Positions 51,436 to 60,583 are shown, numbered from the stretch's first letter. The stretch is DNA of 64,000 nucleotides from Corallococcus coralloides DSM 2259 (GCF_000255295.1 NC_017030.1:62001-126000), one strand, 5' to 3'. A program made the numbers and translations. Notes: a model not told the origin generated them from the letters alone.

Positions 51436-52920
51436 GTGTCCTTTGTTCGGTTACCCGAGAGCGTGGTCTCTTGTCGCAACCTCGTGGGCGGAGAGTGGGT
51501 CTCTCCGGCTGGAGCGTCCGCGCAGGAGGTCCGCAGTCCCTATACAGGCGCGCTCATCGGCCGGGTGCCGCTGACGCCCGCCTCGGGTGTCGCCCAGGCC
51601 GTGGAGGCCGCGAAGGCCGCCGCGCAAGGCTGGCGCGTCACTCCACTGCGCGAGCGCACCCAATTCCTGCAACGCTTCCGCACGCTCTTGGAGACGCACC
51701 TGGAAAGGCTCGCGCACCTGGCCGCGAGCGAATCCGGCAAGACGGTGGCGGAGGGCCGCGCGGGCCTGCTCAAGGGAATGGAGGTCTGTGATTTCGCCCT
51801 GTCGCTGCAGAACCTGGACAGCGGCGCGCACCTGGAGGTGAGCCGGGGCGTCACCTGTGAGTACCGCCGCGAGCCCCTGGGCGTCGTCGCCGGCATCACG
51901 CCGTTCAACTTCCCGGCGATGGTGCCCCTGTGGCTGTTCCCCATCGCCGTCACGGTGGGCAACGCCTTCATCCTCAAGCCGTCGGAGAAGGTCCCGCTCA
52001 CCGCGACCGCCATGGGCGAGCTGATGGTGGAGGCGGGCTATCCGCCCGGCGTCTTCTCCGTGGTGCATGGAGCAAGGCCCGCGGTGGACGCGCTCCTGGA
52101 GCACCCGGACGTGAAGGCCCTGGCCTTCGTGGGCTCGTCCCCGGTCGCGCGGCACGTCTACGTGGAGGGCAGCCGCCACGGCAAGCGCGTGCTGGCGCTG
52201 GGCGGCGCGAAGAACCACCTCATCGTCGTGCCGGACGCGGACCCGGAGCTCACGCCGCAGGCGGTGGTGGACTCGTTCACCGGCTGCGCGGGTCAGCGCT
52301 GCATGGCGGCCAGCGTGATGCTCGCGGTGGGAGACGTGCAGCCGCTCGTGGACGACATCCTCCGGCGAGCCTCGCGTCTGGAGGTCGGCCCGGGCATGGG
52401 CGCGCTCATCGACCGGGGCGCGGTGGACCGGCTGGAGACGGCCATCGCCCGGGCCCAGGCGGACGGGGCGCGAGTGCTCCTGGACGGACGAGGCAAGCGG
52501 CCCGCGGGCGAGGCCTACGCGAACGGCCACTGGCTGGGGCCCACGGTGTTGGACAACGTGCGCCCGGACATGGAGGCCGCGCGGCGCGAACTGTTCGGCC
52601 CGGTGCTGTCCATCGTGCGCGTGCCCACGTTGTCGGCGGCGCTCGCGGTGGAGAACGCGTCGCCCTATGGCAACGCGGCGTCCATCTTCACCACCAATGG
52701 CGCGGTGGCCCAGTCGGTGGTGGAGGGCGCCAGGGCCGGCATGGTGGGCGTGAACGTGGGCGTGCCGGTGCCGCGCGAGCCCTTCTCCTTCGGCGGCACG
52801 GGAGAATCGAAGTTCGGCCACGGGGACATCACGGGACCGTCGAGCCTCGACTTCTGGAGCCAGCTCAAGAAGGTGACGCGCAAGTGGTCCGCGCGCACCG
52901 ACGGCTCCTGGATGAGTTGA
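51436..52920 (+). CDS. mmsA: CoA-acylating methylmalonate/malonate-semialdehyde dehydrogenase
   Basis: 494 residues, the normal length for MmsA/IolA. It converts malonate or methylmalonate semialdehyde, CoA and NAD+ to acetyl-CoA or propionyl-CoA and CO2. Visible hallmarks are PFNFPAMVPLWLFPIA, LKPSEKVPL, the NAD loop FVGSSPVARHVY, GGAKNHLIV, and CAGQRCMA with the catalytic Cys at about 289 in the GQRC context. GTG 51436 is taken as the start; a GTG two codons earlier is also possible. It sits 66 bp before the uracil catabolism genes, and malonate semialdehyde is a product expected from that route, so a role in finishing uracil breakdown is likely. Confidence 0.9.
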   Translation: MSFVRLPESVVSCRNLVGGEWVSPAGASAQEVRSPYTGALIGRVPLTPASGVAQAVEAAKAAAQGWRVTPLRERTQFLQRFRTLLETHLERLAHLAASESGKTVAEGRAGLLKGMEVCDFALSLQNLDSGAHLEVSRGVTCEYRREPLGVVAGITPFNFPAMVPLWLFPIAVTVGNAFILKPSEKVPLTATAMGELMVEAGYPPGVFSVVHGARPAVDALLEHPDVKALAFVGSSPVARHVYVEGSRHGKRVLALGGAKNHLIVVPDADPELTPQAVVDSFTGCAGQRCMAASVMLAVGDVQPLVDDILRRASRLEVGPGMGALIDRGAVDRLETAIARAQADGARVLLDGRGKRPAGEAYANGHWLGPTVLDNVRPDMEAARRELFGPVLSIVRVPTLSAALAVENASPYGNAASIFTTNGAVAQSVVEGARAGMVGVNVGVPVPREPFSFGGTGESKFGHGDITGPSSLDFWSQLKKVTRKWSARTDGSWMS

Positions 52921-52986
52921 CGTCGCTGCTTCGCCCATTCCCAGACATCTGTCTTTTCCCACGCGCCCCGCGAGGAGGGTGCACCC

Positions 52987-54240
52987 ATGGCTGACAAGAA
53001 GCCGGTCAATCACATCCGTCTCACGTCCCATCCCGATGGCCAGGCCCCCGGAGTCCCCCTGCGCTGGGGCGAGTCGGAGCCGCTGCGCCGGGGCCCGGTG
53101 GTGGCCACGCTCTCCGACCCCGCGAACCGGAACGTCATCGGCACGCACTCGGGCGCGTACTCCATCTACCGGGCGCTGGCGGTGTCCGCGGGCAAGCTGC
53201 CGCAGGACCACAAGGCGGACCTGACCAACACCTCGCCGGCGGCGCAGGTGGGGCCGCATCCGGCGTGGAGCGACCCCAAGCGCATCGTGTCGCTGGACCC
53301 CTGGGGCGCGGTGGCCTCGCAGGTGTTCCGGGCCTACGCCGAGCAGGGCGTGGACTACCGGCCCACCATCGCCGTCACCCGGGCCCACATCAACATGCCG
53401 GAGGTGCGCGAGGCCATGGCCGCCGGGCGCCTGAAGGTGGACGGCGACCTGGTCGCGGCGAATGGCGACGTGAAGGTCGTGAAGGCCGCGGTGGAGCCCG
53501 TCTGGTACCTGCCCGGAATCGCCGAACGCTTCGGCCTCACGGAGGGAGCGCTGCGCCGGGGCCTCTTCGAGCACACCGGAGGCATGTACCCGGAGCTCAT
53601 CACCCGCCCGGACCTGCACGTCTTCCTGCCGCCCATCGGCGGTCTGTCGCTGTATGTGTTTGGAAACATCAACTCGCTCGCGGACCGGGACGTGCCGCTC
53701 GCGGCGCGGGTGCATGACGAGTGCAACGGCTCGGACGTCTTCGGCAGCGACATCTGCACCTGCCGGCCCTACCTGGTGCACGGCATCGAGGAGTGCGTGC
53801 GGATGGCGCAGCAGGGCGGGGTGGGGCTCATCGTCTACCACCGCAAGGAGGGCCGGGCCCTGGGCGAGGTGACCAAGTTCCTCGTCTACAACGCACGCAA
53901 GCGCCAGGAGGGCGGAGACTCCGCGGCCACGTACTTCCATCGCACGGAGTGCGTGGCGGGCGTGCAGGACATGCGCTTCCAGGAGCTGATGCCGGACGTG
54001 CTGCACTGGCTGGGCATCACGCGCATCCACCGCTTCATCTCCATGAGCGACATGAAGCACGACGCCATCGTGCGCTCGGGCATCGAGATTCTCGAGCGGG
54101 TGCCCATCCCGGACGGGCTCATCCCCGCCGACGCGAAGGTGGAGATGGAGGCGAAGAAGGCCGCGGGCTACTTCACGCGCGGGCCGGTGGCGGACGCGGG
54201 GGAGCTGGCGCAGGTGAAGGGACGGGACCTCGATGCTTGA
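52987..54240 (+). CDS. GTP cyclohydrolase II-like URC1 protein
   Basis: 417 residues from ATG 52987 with GGAGG about 8 bases upstream. The C-terminal half shows a GTP cyclohydrolase II fold: RVHDECNGSDVFGSDICTC with zinc Cys246, 257 and 259, then VYHRKEGRALGEVTKF in place of the usual YLRQEGRGIGL. The N-terminal 190 residues are a domain not present in riboflavin enzymes. Length, this extension and the neighbours (DUF1688 and uracil phosphoribosyltransferase) fit URC1 of the yeast URC uracil catabolism pathway rather than RibA. The next gene overlaps by 8 bases. The exact chemistry of URC1 is still uncertain. Confidence 0.85.
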   Translation: MADKKPVNHIRLTSHPDGQAPGVPLRWGESEPLRRGPVVATLSDPANRNVIGTHSGAYSIYRALAVSAGKLPQDHKADLTNTSPAAQVGPHPAWSDPKRIVSLDPWGAVASQVFRAYAEQGVDYRPTIAVTRAHINMPEVREAMAAGRLKVDGDLVAANGDVKVVKAAVEPVWYLPGIAERFGLTEGALRRGLFEHTGGMYPELITRPDLHVFLPPIGGLSLYVFGNINSLADRDVPLAARVHDECNGSDVFGSDICTCRPYLVHGIEECVRMAQQGGVGLIVYHRKEGRALGEVTKFLVYNARKRQEGGDSAATYFHRTECVAGVQDMRFQELMPDVLHWLGITRIHRFISMSDMKHDAIVRSGIEILERVPIPDGLIPADAKVEMEAKKAAGYFTRGPVADAGELAQVKGRDLDA

Positions 54241-55441
54241 CGCGATCCGGGTGCAGGAGGTGTCCCCCACGGTGGCGTGGCTGCGCAGCCCGGCGGCCAT
54301 CCGCGAGCGCTGTCACCAGGTGTTGGACCTGGGGCTCGCCGGCCGGCTGGAGTTCTTCCGGGTGGAGCCGTCCCGGCTGCCCACGGTGGTGGACCGGGTG
54401 CTGGCGGTGACGCACGAGGCGTACCCCCGGCTGGACATCCCGGTGCACAGCCGCTGGAGGCACTTCGACGCGGGAGGAGTGCCCAGGCTCGCGCAGCTGG
54501 AGGCGAAGCTGGCCCCGCTGCCGCCGGAGGAGCGAGCCAGGGCGAAGGTGGACCTGGGCGTGGTGAGCGTGCTGCTGGACGCGGGCAGCGGACCCTCATG
54601 GCGCTACCAGGAGCCCGGAGGCGCGTCCTACGTGCGCTCGGAGGGACTGGCGGTGGCATCGCTGCGCATGTTCATGGCGGGCGGCTTCTCATCGGATCCA
54701 GACCGGCCGCTGCGCGCGGACGCGGAGGCGCTGGGCCGCATGACGCGCGAGCAATTGGAGCGCGGCTTCCAGGTGTCCGAGTCCAATCCGCTCCTGGGAG
54801 TAGAGGGCCGGCTGCACCTCATGCAGGCGCTGTCGCGAGTGCTGCCCAGGCCGGGGTCGCTGTTCGACATGCTGGCCGCGCACCGCCGCAGCGTGAGGGC
54901 GGCGGAGGTGCTGGGCACGGTGCTGGAGGTCCTGGGCCCCATCTGGCCGGGTCGCACGACGGTGGACGGCGTGAACCTGGGGGACGTGTGGCCGCATCCG
55001 GCGCTCGGGCCGCCAGGGAGCGCGGACGCGCTGGTGCCCTTCCACAAGTTGTCCCAGTGGCTGGCGTACTCGCTGGTGGAGCCACTGGCGGAAGCAGGCG
55101 TGACGGTGACGGAGCTGGACGCGCTCACCGGCCTGCCGGAGTACCGCAACGGCGGCCTCTTCGTGGACCTGGGCGTGCTGGTGCCGCAGGACCCCCGCAT
55201 GACGACGGAGGTCTACGGCCCGGGTGACCCGCCCATCGTGGAGTGGCGGGCGCTGACGGTGGCGCTCTTGGACCGGGTGGCCGCGCTGGTGCGAGGGCGT
55301 CTGGAGTTGAGCGCGGAGGAGCTGCCGCTGGCGAAGGTGCTCCAGGGCGGCACGTGGACGGCGGGTCGCCGGGTGGCGGCGGAGCTGCGCCCCGGAGGCG
55401 TGCCGCCCATCCGCATCCGCAGTGACGGCACGGTGTTCTGA
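54233..55441 (+). CDS. DUF1688 / URC4-like protein
   Basis: 402 residues. ATG 54233 overlaps the URC1 stop by 8 bases, so translation is coupled. The protein is cytoplasmic and includes TVAWLRSPAAIRERCHQVLD, DIPVHSRWRHFDAGG, SESNPLLGVEGRLHLM and GGLFVDLGVL, characteristic blocks of DUF1688, the family that contains yeast URC4. URC4 is required for growth on uracil as nitrogen source; its reaction is not settled. The association with GTP cyclohydrolase II and UPRT genes in one operon is seen in fungi and some bacteria and supports the assignment here. Confidence 0.86.
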   Translation: MLDAIRVQEVSPTVAWLRSPAAIRERCHQVLDLGLAGRLEFFRVEPSRLPTVVDRVLAVTHEAYPRLDIPVHSRWRHFDAGGVPRLAQLEAKLAPLPPEERARAKVDLGVVSVLLDAGSGPSWRYQEPGGASYVRSEGLAVASLRMFMAGGFSSDPDRPLRADAEALGRMTREQLERGFQVSESNPLLGVEGRLHLMQALSRVLPRPGSLFDMLAAHRRSVRAAEVLGTVLEVLGPIWPGRTTVDGVNLGDVWPHPALGPPGSADALVPFHKLSQWLAYSLVEPLAEAGVTVTELDALTGLPEYRNGGLFVDLGVLVPQDPRMTTEVYGPGDPPIVEWRALTVALLDRVAALVRGRLELSAEELPLAKVLQGGTWTAGRRVAAELRPGGVPPIRIRSDGTVF

Positions 55442-55465
55442 AACACAAATCCAGGAGGAGGACGC

Positions 55466-56110
55466 ATGGACTTCCCGAACTGCACGGTGGTGGATCACCC
55501 GCTGGTGAAGCACAAGCTGACGGTGATGCGCAGGACGGACACGAGCACGGCGTCCTTCCGGGCGCTGCTGGAGGAGATCTCCCTCATGCTCGGGTACGAG
55601 GCGCTGCGAGACCTGAAGCTGCGCGAGGAGGAGATTGAAACGCCCATGGCGCGCACCACGGGCTGGGCGCTGGACGGCAAGAAGCTGGTGCTGGTGCCCA
55701 TCCTGAGAGCGGGGCAGGGCATCCTGGACGGCCTGCTCCAACTCGTCCCCTCCGCGCGAGTGGGCCACATCGGCCTGTACCGCGACCCGGAGTCGCTGGG
55801 AGCCGTGGAGTACTACTACCGCGTGCCCGCCAACCTGGAGGACCGCGACGTCATCGTCTGCGACCCCATGCTCGCGACGGGCAACTCCGCGGTGGCGGCG
55901 CTCCAGCGGGTGAAGCGAAGCCGCCCGGGCTCCTTGCGCTTCGTGTGTCTGCTCGCGTGTCCGGAGGGCCTGACGAACCTGCGCGAGCACCACCCCGACG
56001 TGCGGGTCTTCACCGCCGCCATCGACGAGAAGCTGGACTCGCACGGCTACATCCTGCCCGGCCTGGGCGACGCGGGAGACCGCCTCTTCGGCACGAAGTC
56101 AGTGGACTGA
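55466..56110 (+). CDS. upp: Uracil phosphoribosyltransferase (URC6-like)
   Basis: 214 residues from ATG 55466 with GGAGGAGG upstream. It makes UMP from uracil and PRPP. The PRPP loop [14 protein letters not shown], the uracil site [16 protein letters not shown] and the N-terminal [16 protein letters not shown] are as in Upp. Only 24 bp separate it from the DUF1688 gene, so it closes the URC-type operon. In that pathway uracil is first converted to UMP by this enzyme. Confidence 0.95.
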   Translation: MDFPNCTVVDHPLVKHKLTVMRRTDTSTASFRALLEEISLMLGYEALRDLKLREEEIETPMARTTGWALDGKKLVLVPILRAGQGILDGLLQLVPSARVGHIGLYRDPESLGAVEYYYRVPANLEDRDVIVCDPMLATGNSAVAALQRVKRSRPGSLRFVCLLACPEGLTNLREHHPDVRVFTAAIDEKLDSHGYILPGLGDAGDRLFGTKSVD

Positions 56111-56153
56111 CTAGTCTCGATTTGCCGGATTGACGGTGAGGCATGAATCCATC

Positions 56154-56939
56154 ATGTCTCACCGCATGAAGACCTCCCGTTTCGCGTCCGCGTTGATGGC
56201 ATTGGGGTTCCTCGCCTGTGGTGGGGAGCCGGATGAGTTGCCGGTCCCCGGCGTTCAGACCCAGGAGATCCTCGGCGGAGGCGTCGCCGCCCGGTACGAG
56301 CTGCCCCACCAGGTGCGCCTCCACGTGACGGGCGCGTTCACCTGCGGAGGCACGCTCATCCGGGCCGGCTGGGTGGTGACGGCCGCCCACTGTGTCCAGG
56401 GCGTCACGCCCGCGTCCATGCGCGTCTACGCGGGAGACCTGCGGCTGGGCGCGGTGGAGGCGGACGAGCAGTACCGAGCAGTGTCGCGCAAGGTGATGCA
56501 CCCGTCCTACGACGGGTCGGCCCACGACGTCGCGCTCCTCCAACTCGCCCAGCCCTTCAACCTGTCCCAGGCGGTGCAGACGCTGACGCTGCCGGATGCG
56601 CCCGCGCCCATGGGAGTTCCGTATGTTGCAAGCGGCTGGGGCCGCACCCAGACGGCGCTCACCTCCGATGCGCTCAAGCGCGTGAACCTGAGCATCACCT
56701 CCACGGCCACCTGCCGAGACCTGGTGGGAAGCGACTACGTCAACGGCGCGATGCTGTGCACGGCGCCGAGCACCACCGCCAACGTCTGCACGAAGGACGA
56801 CGGCGGACCCCTGGCCTTCAACGGGAAGCTGTATGGGATTGTGAGCGCTTTCGGCTCCAGCCAGTGCAACACGTTCTCCATGTTCACCAACGTGGCCACC
56901 TACACGCCGTGGATCCGCTCCGTCATCAACGGGACGTGA
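56154..56939 (+). CDS. Trypsin-fold lipoprotein lacking the catalytic serine
   Basis: 261 residues. The signal ends in a lipobox-like LGFLAC. The S1 fold is clear: activation-like ILGGGVA, catalytic His in TAAHC (about His79), Asp in HDVALLQL (Asp125), and VASGWG. The expected GDSGGP is replaced by KDDGGP, so the nucleophile Ser is Asp216 (codon GAC). An SAFGS stretch follows. Unless another residue substitutes, it should not hydrolyse peptides and may be a binding or regulatory pseudoprotease. The chosen ATG 56154 has GTGAGGC about 11 bases upstream; an ATG four codons later is also possible. It lies in the same direction as the uracil operon, 43 bp after it. Confidence 0.85.
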   Translation: MSHRMKTSRFASALMALGFLACGGEPDELPVPGVQTQEILGGGVAARYELPHQVRLHVTGAFTCGGTLIRAGWVVTAAHCVQGVTPASMRVYAGDLRLGAVEADEQYRAVSRKVMHPSYDGSAHDVALLQLAQPFNLSQAVQTLTLPDAPAPMGVPYVASGWGRTQTALTSDALKRVNLSITSTATCRDLVGSDYVNGAMLCTAPSTTANVCTKDDGGPLAFNGKLYGIVSAFGSSQCNTFSMFTNVATYTPWIRSVINGT

Positions 56940-56996
56940 TGCACTGAGCCAACGCTGTTTCACGCCTTGGCTCTTGAGAACTGGGAAAGACGGATT

Positions 56997-57021
56997 TAAA
57001 CGTTGAACGGTCTAAACGTTT
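56997..57021 (+). promoter_or_regulatory. Paired TAAACGTT repeats upstream of golvesin gene
   Basis: TAAACGTT occurs at 56997-57004 and again at 57013-57020, 16 bp apart, about 30-50 bp before the golvesin gene start. AACGTT within each is itself a palindrome. A TTGAGA (56974-56979) 17 bases before the first could be a -35 box. An operator or a promoter element is likely. Confidence 0.4.
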
Positions 57022-57046
57022 CTATCCATTTCCCGGGAGTCCAGGC

Positions 57047-58450
57047 ATGCGCGCGTCGTGGCGGTCCACCCTGATGGCGGTGATGTTGGGCGCGGTCTTC
57101 GCGGAAGGAGTGGAGGCGGCGGAGCCCGGTGCGCAGCACTGGACGGAGAACCTTTCCGCCGGAACGGGCACGTCGGAGCTCGTGGGCACGCGAGACGGGC
57201 TGCTCTACGAACCCAACGCCGTGATGCGCCGCCCTGAAGGCCTGAGCCGGCTCACGGGCCTCTTCGAGTTCCCGGCGCGCACGCTCGAGCAGCCCGTGGA
57301 CACCTTCCGCCCGCGAATCCAGGCGACTGTTGGCCTGGGGCAGGGCGTCGAAGTGGACGTGCGCGTGAGAACCCCCGGAGGAGCCTGGACCGAGTGGCGC
57401 ACCGCCAACGGAGACGAAGCCGTGCGCCTGCCCCGTTCAGGCACGGAGGTGCAGGTGCGCCTCGCGCTCATCGCGGACGAGCGAGGCCGCGGCCCGGTGG
57501 TGCAGGAGGTGGGTCTGGAGGGCTGGCGCGAAGGCGGCACGGAGGAGGCGCTCCAGGCGCTCGCGCCGCTGACCTACCGCGTCTACGCCACCCGTGAGGG
57601 CCTGGTGGGAGGCACCACGGCGAACGGCCACGTCATCAAGACGAACGACCGCTTCGCGGCGCTGCCGTCGCGGCGAGGACTCGCGTCGAACGGAGGCTCT
57701 GAGTACCAGGTGCGCGTCTGTTATTCGAAGACGGCGAAGTGCACGACGACGTCCGTCTGGGACGTGGGCCCGTGGAACACGAAGGACGACTACTGGAACC
57801 CGTCCAGCGTGCGCGAGATGTGGAAGACGCTGCCGCAGGGCAAGCCGGAGGCGCAGGCGGCGTACCAGGACAACTTCAACGGCGGGCTGGACCAGTTCGG
57901 TCGCCGGCCGGCGAACCCCGCGGGCATCGACCTCGCGGACGGGACGTTCTGGCTGGACCTGGGCATGTCGAACAATGACTGGGTGGACGTGACGTACCTG
58001 TGGACGTCCGGCGGTGGTTCGTCGACGGGGCTGGTCGTCGACAGCAACAACGCGAACAACGACCAGTCCAAGGGCTACATCCAGCTCACGGGCACCAGCT
58101 GGGCGTCCTCCACGAACGTGGCGGGCTACTACGGCACCAGCTACCTGGTGTCTCCGGGAGCGGCAGTGTCGGAGCCAGCGACGTTCTGGTTCTACCTGTC
58201 CGCGGCGGGAACGAAGACGGTGGACGCGTGGTGGACGGCGGCGAGCGACCGCTCCACGGCCGCGCCCTTCATCGTCACGAACGCCTCCGGCACGCAGCTG
58301 GCGAACGTGAAGGTGAACCAGACGGTCAACGGCGCAAGGTGGAACACGCTCGGCACGTGGAGCTTCCCGGCGGGGTGGAACAAGGTCCAACTGAGCCGCT
58401 GGGTGACGGCGGGGACCTACGTGGTCGCGGACGCCATCCAGGTCCGTTAG
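57047..58450 (+). CDS. Secreted golvesin-domain protein
   Basis: 467 residues from ATG 57047 with GGGAG 7 bases upstream. A signal peptide ends near VEAAEP. A beta-rich N-terminal half (about 30-170) includes the peptide RPRIQATVGLGQGVEVDVRV and Cys residues in a middle domain (VRVCYSKTAKCTTTSVWD). The C-terminal 130 residues match the golvesin C-terminal domain: WASSTNVAGYYGTSYL, TFWFYLSAAGTKTVDAWW and AGTYVVADAIQVR. Golvesin-type domains occur in secreted hydrolases and structural proteins of myxobacteria; the role here is unknown. The gene starts a run of plus-strand genes to 62928. Confidence 0.85.
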   Translation: MRASWRSTLMAVMLGAVFAEGVEAAEPGAQHWTENLSAGTGTSELVGTRDGLLYEPNAVMRRPEGLSRLTGLFEFPARTLEQPVDTFRPRIQATVGLGQGVEVDVRVRTPGGAWTEWRTANGDEAVRLPRSGTEVQVRLALIADERGRGPVVQEVGLEGWREGGTEEALQALAPLTYRVYATREGLVGGTTANGHVIKTNDRFAALPSRRGLASNGGSEYQVRVCYSKTAKCTTTSVWDVGPWNTKDDYWNPSSVREMWKTLPQGKPEAQAAYQDNFNGGLDQFGRRPANPAGIDLADGTFWLDLGMSNNDWVDVTYLWTSGGGSSTGLVVDSNNANNDQSKGYIQLTGTSWASSTNVAGYYGTSYLVSPGAAVSEPATFWFYLSAAGTKTVDAWWTAASDRSTAAPFIVTNASGTQLANVKVNQTVNGARWNTLGTWSFPAGWNKVQLSRWVTAGTYVVADAIQVR

Positions 58451-58513
58451 GCCTCATGGACGCACGGGTTGTCCGGGCGGTAGAACGGTGCCCCTTCTCC
58501 GAGGAAGTCATCC

Positions 58514-59272
58514 ATGGCGTCGTTGCGCACCGTGCTCCCGCCTCCCGTGGAGGAGCCCCAGCTCTACACCGACCTTGCCGGCTGGTGGCCGTTGTTCTCG
58601 CCACCGGAGGAGTATGGGGAGGAGGCGGAAGACCTGCTCCCCATGTTGCATCCGGAGGAGGGCCCGGCGCGCACGATGCTGGAGTTGGGCTCGGGCGGAG
58701 GAAGCCTGGCCTTCCACCTGAAGAAGCACTTCACGCTGACGCTGACGGACCGCTCGCCGGAGATGGTGGCGGTGAGCCGCAAGGTGAATCCGGAGTGTGA
58801 GCACCGCGTGGGGGACATGCGCACGCTGCGGCTGGGGCGCACGTTCGACCGGGTGATGGTGCACGACGCCATCATGTACGCGGTGGAGCGCGAGGACGCG
58901 CGAGCCACGGTCCACACGGCGGCGGCGCACTGCCGTCCGGGAGGCCGGGTGGTGCTGTTGCCGGACTGCGTGCGTGAGACCTTCGAGCCCCTCACCGAGT
59001 CCGGAGGCCACGACGGGCCGGACGGGCGCGGAATGCGCTACCTCATGTGGACGTGGGATCCGGATCCGGACGACGAGACGTTCGAGACCGCGTTCGCCTA
59101 TCTGCTGCGCGAAGCGGACGGAACAGTGAGCATGTCGCAGGAGCGCCACCGCTTCGGACTGTTCCGGCGTGACGACTGGCTCGAATGGATGCGAGAGGCC
59201 GGCTGTCCCGCGACGACGAGGCGGGACCCCTGGAACCGGGAAGTGCTCATCGGAGTGCGGGAGCAGGACTGA
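58514..59272 (+). CDS. Class I SAM-dependent methyltransferase
   Basis: 252 residues. GAGGAAG precedes the ATG. The SAM-binding motif I is MLELGSGGGSLAFHL and the acidic strand end is LTLTDRSPEMV, with later DRVMVHDAIMY. This is a Methyltransf_25-like domain with no clear substrate signature. The stop overlaps the CapA-like gene's ATG (TGATG), so the two are coupled. A small-molecule or polymer substrate is possible. Confidence 0.9.
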   Translation: MASLRTVLPPPVEEPQLYTDLAGWWPLFSPPEEYGEEAEDLLPMLHPEEGPARTMLELGSGGGSLAFHLKKHFTLTLTDRSPEMVAVSRKVNPECEHRVGDMRTLRLGRTFDRVMVHDAIMYAVEREDARATVHTAAAHCRPGGRVVLLPDCVRETFEPLTESGGHDGPDGRGMRYLMWTWDPDPDDETFETAFAYLLREADGTVSMSQERHRFGLFRRDDWLEWMREAGCPATTRRDPWNREVLIGVREQD

Positions 59273-60546
59273 TGCGAGGGTGGGGGGCCCTGCTGGTGTT
59301 CATCCCGTTGTGGGGGATGGCCGCGCCCGCGCGAGTGGAGCTCGTCTTTGGCGGAGACGTGATTCCGCACGGCGAGGTGAAGTCGGTGGCGAAGGCCCAC
59401 GCGCGCAGCGGAAACCACGAGGGCTGGGACCACGTCTTCGGCCCGCTGTCGGACGTGCTGCGCACGGCGGACGTGGGCGTGGTGAACCTGGAGACGCCAG
59501 TCACCGCCAACACCCAGGCCTTCACGAAGGAGCTGGTCTTCAACGCGCCCCCAGCCATGGTGCAGGCGTTGGTGACCGCCGGAGTGAAGGTGGTGTCCAC
59601 GGGCAACAACCACGCAAGGGATCAGCACGTGGAAGGCCTGGGGGAGACGCTGCGACACCTGGACGCGGCGGGGCTGCGCCACACAGGCACGGGGCTCACG
59701 AAGGACGCGGCCTGGGAGCCGGTGTTCATGGAGGTCCGAGGCATCAAGCTGGGCTTCCTCTCCTTCACGAGGAGCCTGAACGGCTTCAGCAACCCGAAGG
59801 AAGCGGACGCGCCGCACGTGGCGCTGTTGCCCTATCCGGAGCACGCCTCGAGAAGGGGGCTGAAGCCGGAGGAGGCCCTGGAGCGGGTGCGAGCAGCGGC
59901 AGCGAAGTGTGACGCGCTCTTCGTGATGGGGCACTGGGGGCGCGAGTACGCGGACACGCCGCACCCATTGGACAGGGCCTTGGGGCAGTCCTTCCTGGAA
60001 GCAGGAGCCTTCGCGGTCATTGGCCACCATCCGCACGTGCTCCAGCCCTTGGAGGCCTACACGACGAAGTCCGGGCGCCGGGGCTTCATCGCCTACTCAT
60101 TGGGCAACCTGGTGGCGAACCAGGCGCGCTTCTACCGGCACGTGAAGGGACAGCTGGGCAAGGACGGAGACAAGCGGGACACCCTGCTCCTGAGAGTCGG
60201 AGTGACCCGAGCGGAGCCCGGAGCCCCGGTGTCCCTGGCGGAGGTTTCCGTGCTGCCGGTCTGGATTGAAAACAACGCCCAGGGCCGCAAGGCGAAGGCG
60301 AAGCGGAACATCCAACCCGTGCTCATCGACCGCGAGATTGAAGAAGTCTCGCGAAGGTTGGCCGCCCTCACGCAGCGCACCGCGACGCCCGACAAGGCGA
60401 CCCGAGCCGAGAAGGCCGCCCTGGAGCAGCGCCTGACCAACGCCCGTTACCGCCGCGAACGCATCCTGAGGATGCTGCCCGCGGAGTTCCAGGTGGCCAC
60501 CCCGGAGCTGAGGCGAAGAGAGCTGACGGCTCAGGCCGCGCACTGA
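59272..60546 (+). CDS. CapA-family metallophosphoesterase-like protein
   Basis: 424 residues from ATG 59272, one base overlapping the methyltransferase stop. A signal peptide (MRGWGALLVFIPLWGMAA) is followed by the PGA_cap/CapA fold: LVFGGDVIPHG, VVNLETPVT, STGNNHARDQHVEG, MGHWGREYAD, FAVIGHHPHVLQ and FIAYSLGNLV. In Bacillus, CapA acts in poly-gamma-glutamate capsule synthesis or export; many bacteria have related periplasmic proteins of unknown role. A C-terminal Lys/Arg-rich, likely coiled-coil tail of about 90 residues follows. The coupled methyltransferase suggests a shared pathway. A strong hairpin lies just after the stop. Confidence 0.9.
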   Translation: MRGWGALLVFIPLWGMAAPARVELVFGGDVIPHGEVKSVAKAHARSGNHEGWDHVFGPLSDVLRTADVGVVNLETPVTANTQAFTKELVFNAPPAMVQALVTAGVKVVSTGNNHARDQHVEGLGETLRHLDAAGLRHTGTGLTKDAAWEPVFMEVRGIKLGFLSFTRSLNGFSNPKEADAPHVALLPYPEHASRRGLKPEEALERVRAAAAKCDALFVMGHWGREYADTPHPLDRALGQSFLEAGAFAVIGHHPHVLQPLEAYTTKSGRRGFIAYSLGNLVANQARFYRHVKGQLGKDGDKRDTLLLRVGVTRAEPGAPVSLAEVSVLPVWIENNAQGRKAKAKRNIQPVLIDREIEEVSRRLAALTQRTATPDKATRAEKAALEQRLTNARYRRERILRMLPAEFQVATPELRRRELTAQAAH

Positions 60547-60556
60547 ACACACTCTG

Positions 60557-60583
60557 GGACACCGCGTCTTGCACGCGGTGTCC
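60557..60583 (+). terminator. Hairpin terminator after CapA-family gene
   Basis: GGACACCGCG and CGCGGTGTCC form a perfect 10-bp stem with a 7-base loop, beginning 11 bp after the stop. There is no T-run, but its position suggests it ends the methyltransferase-CapA transcript. Confidence 0.6.

Noticed and set aside
52987-54240. Riboflavin biosynthesis RibA
   Set aside because: The protein is twice as long as RibA, has a changed catalytic loop (HRKEGRALGEVTK), and its neighbours are DUF1688 and uracil phosphoribosyltransferase rather than rib genes.
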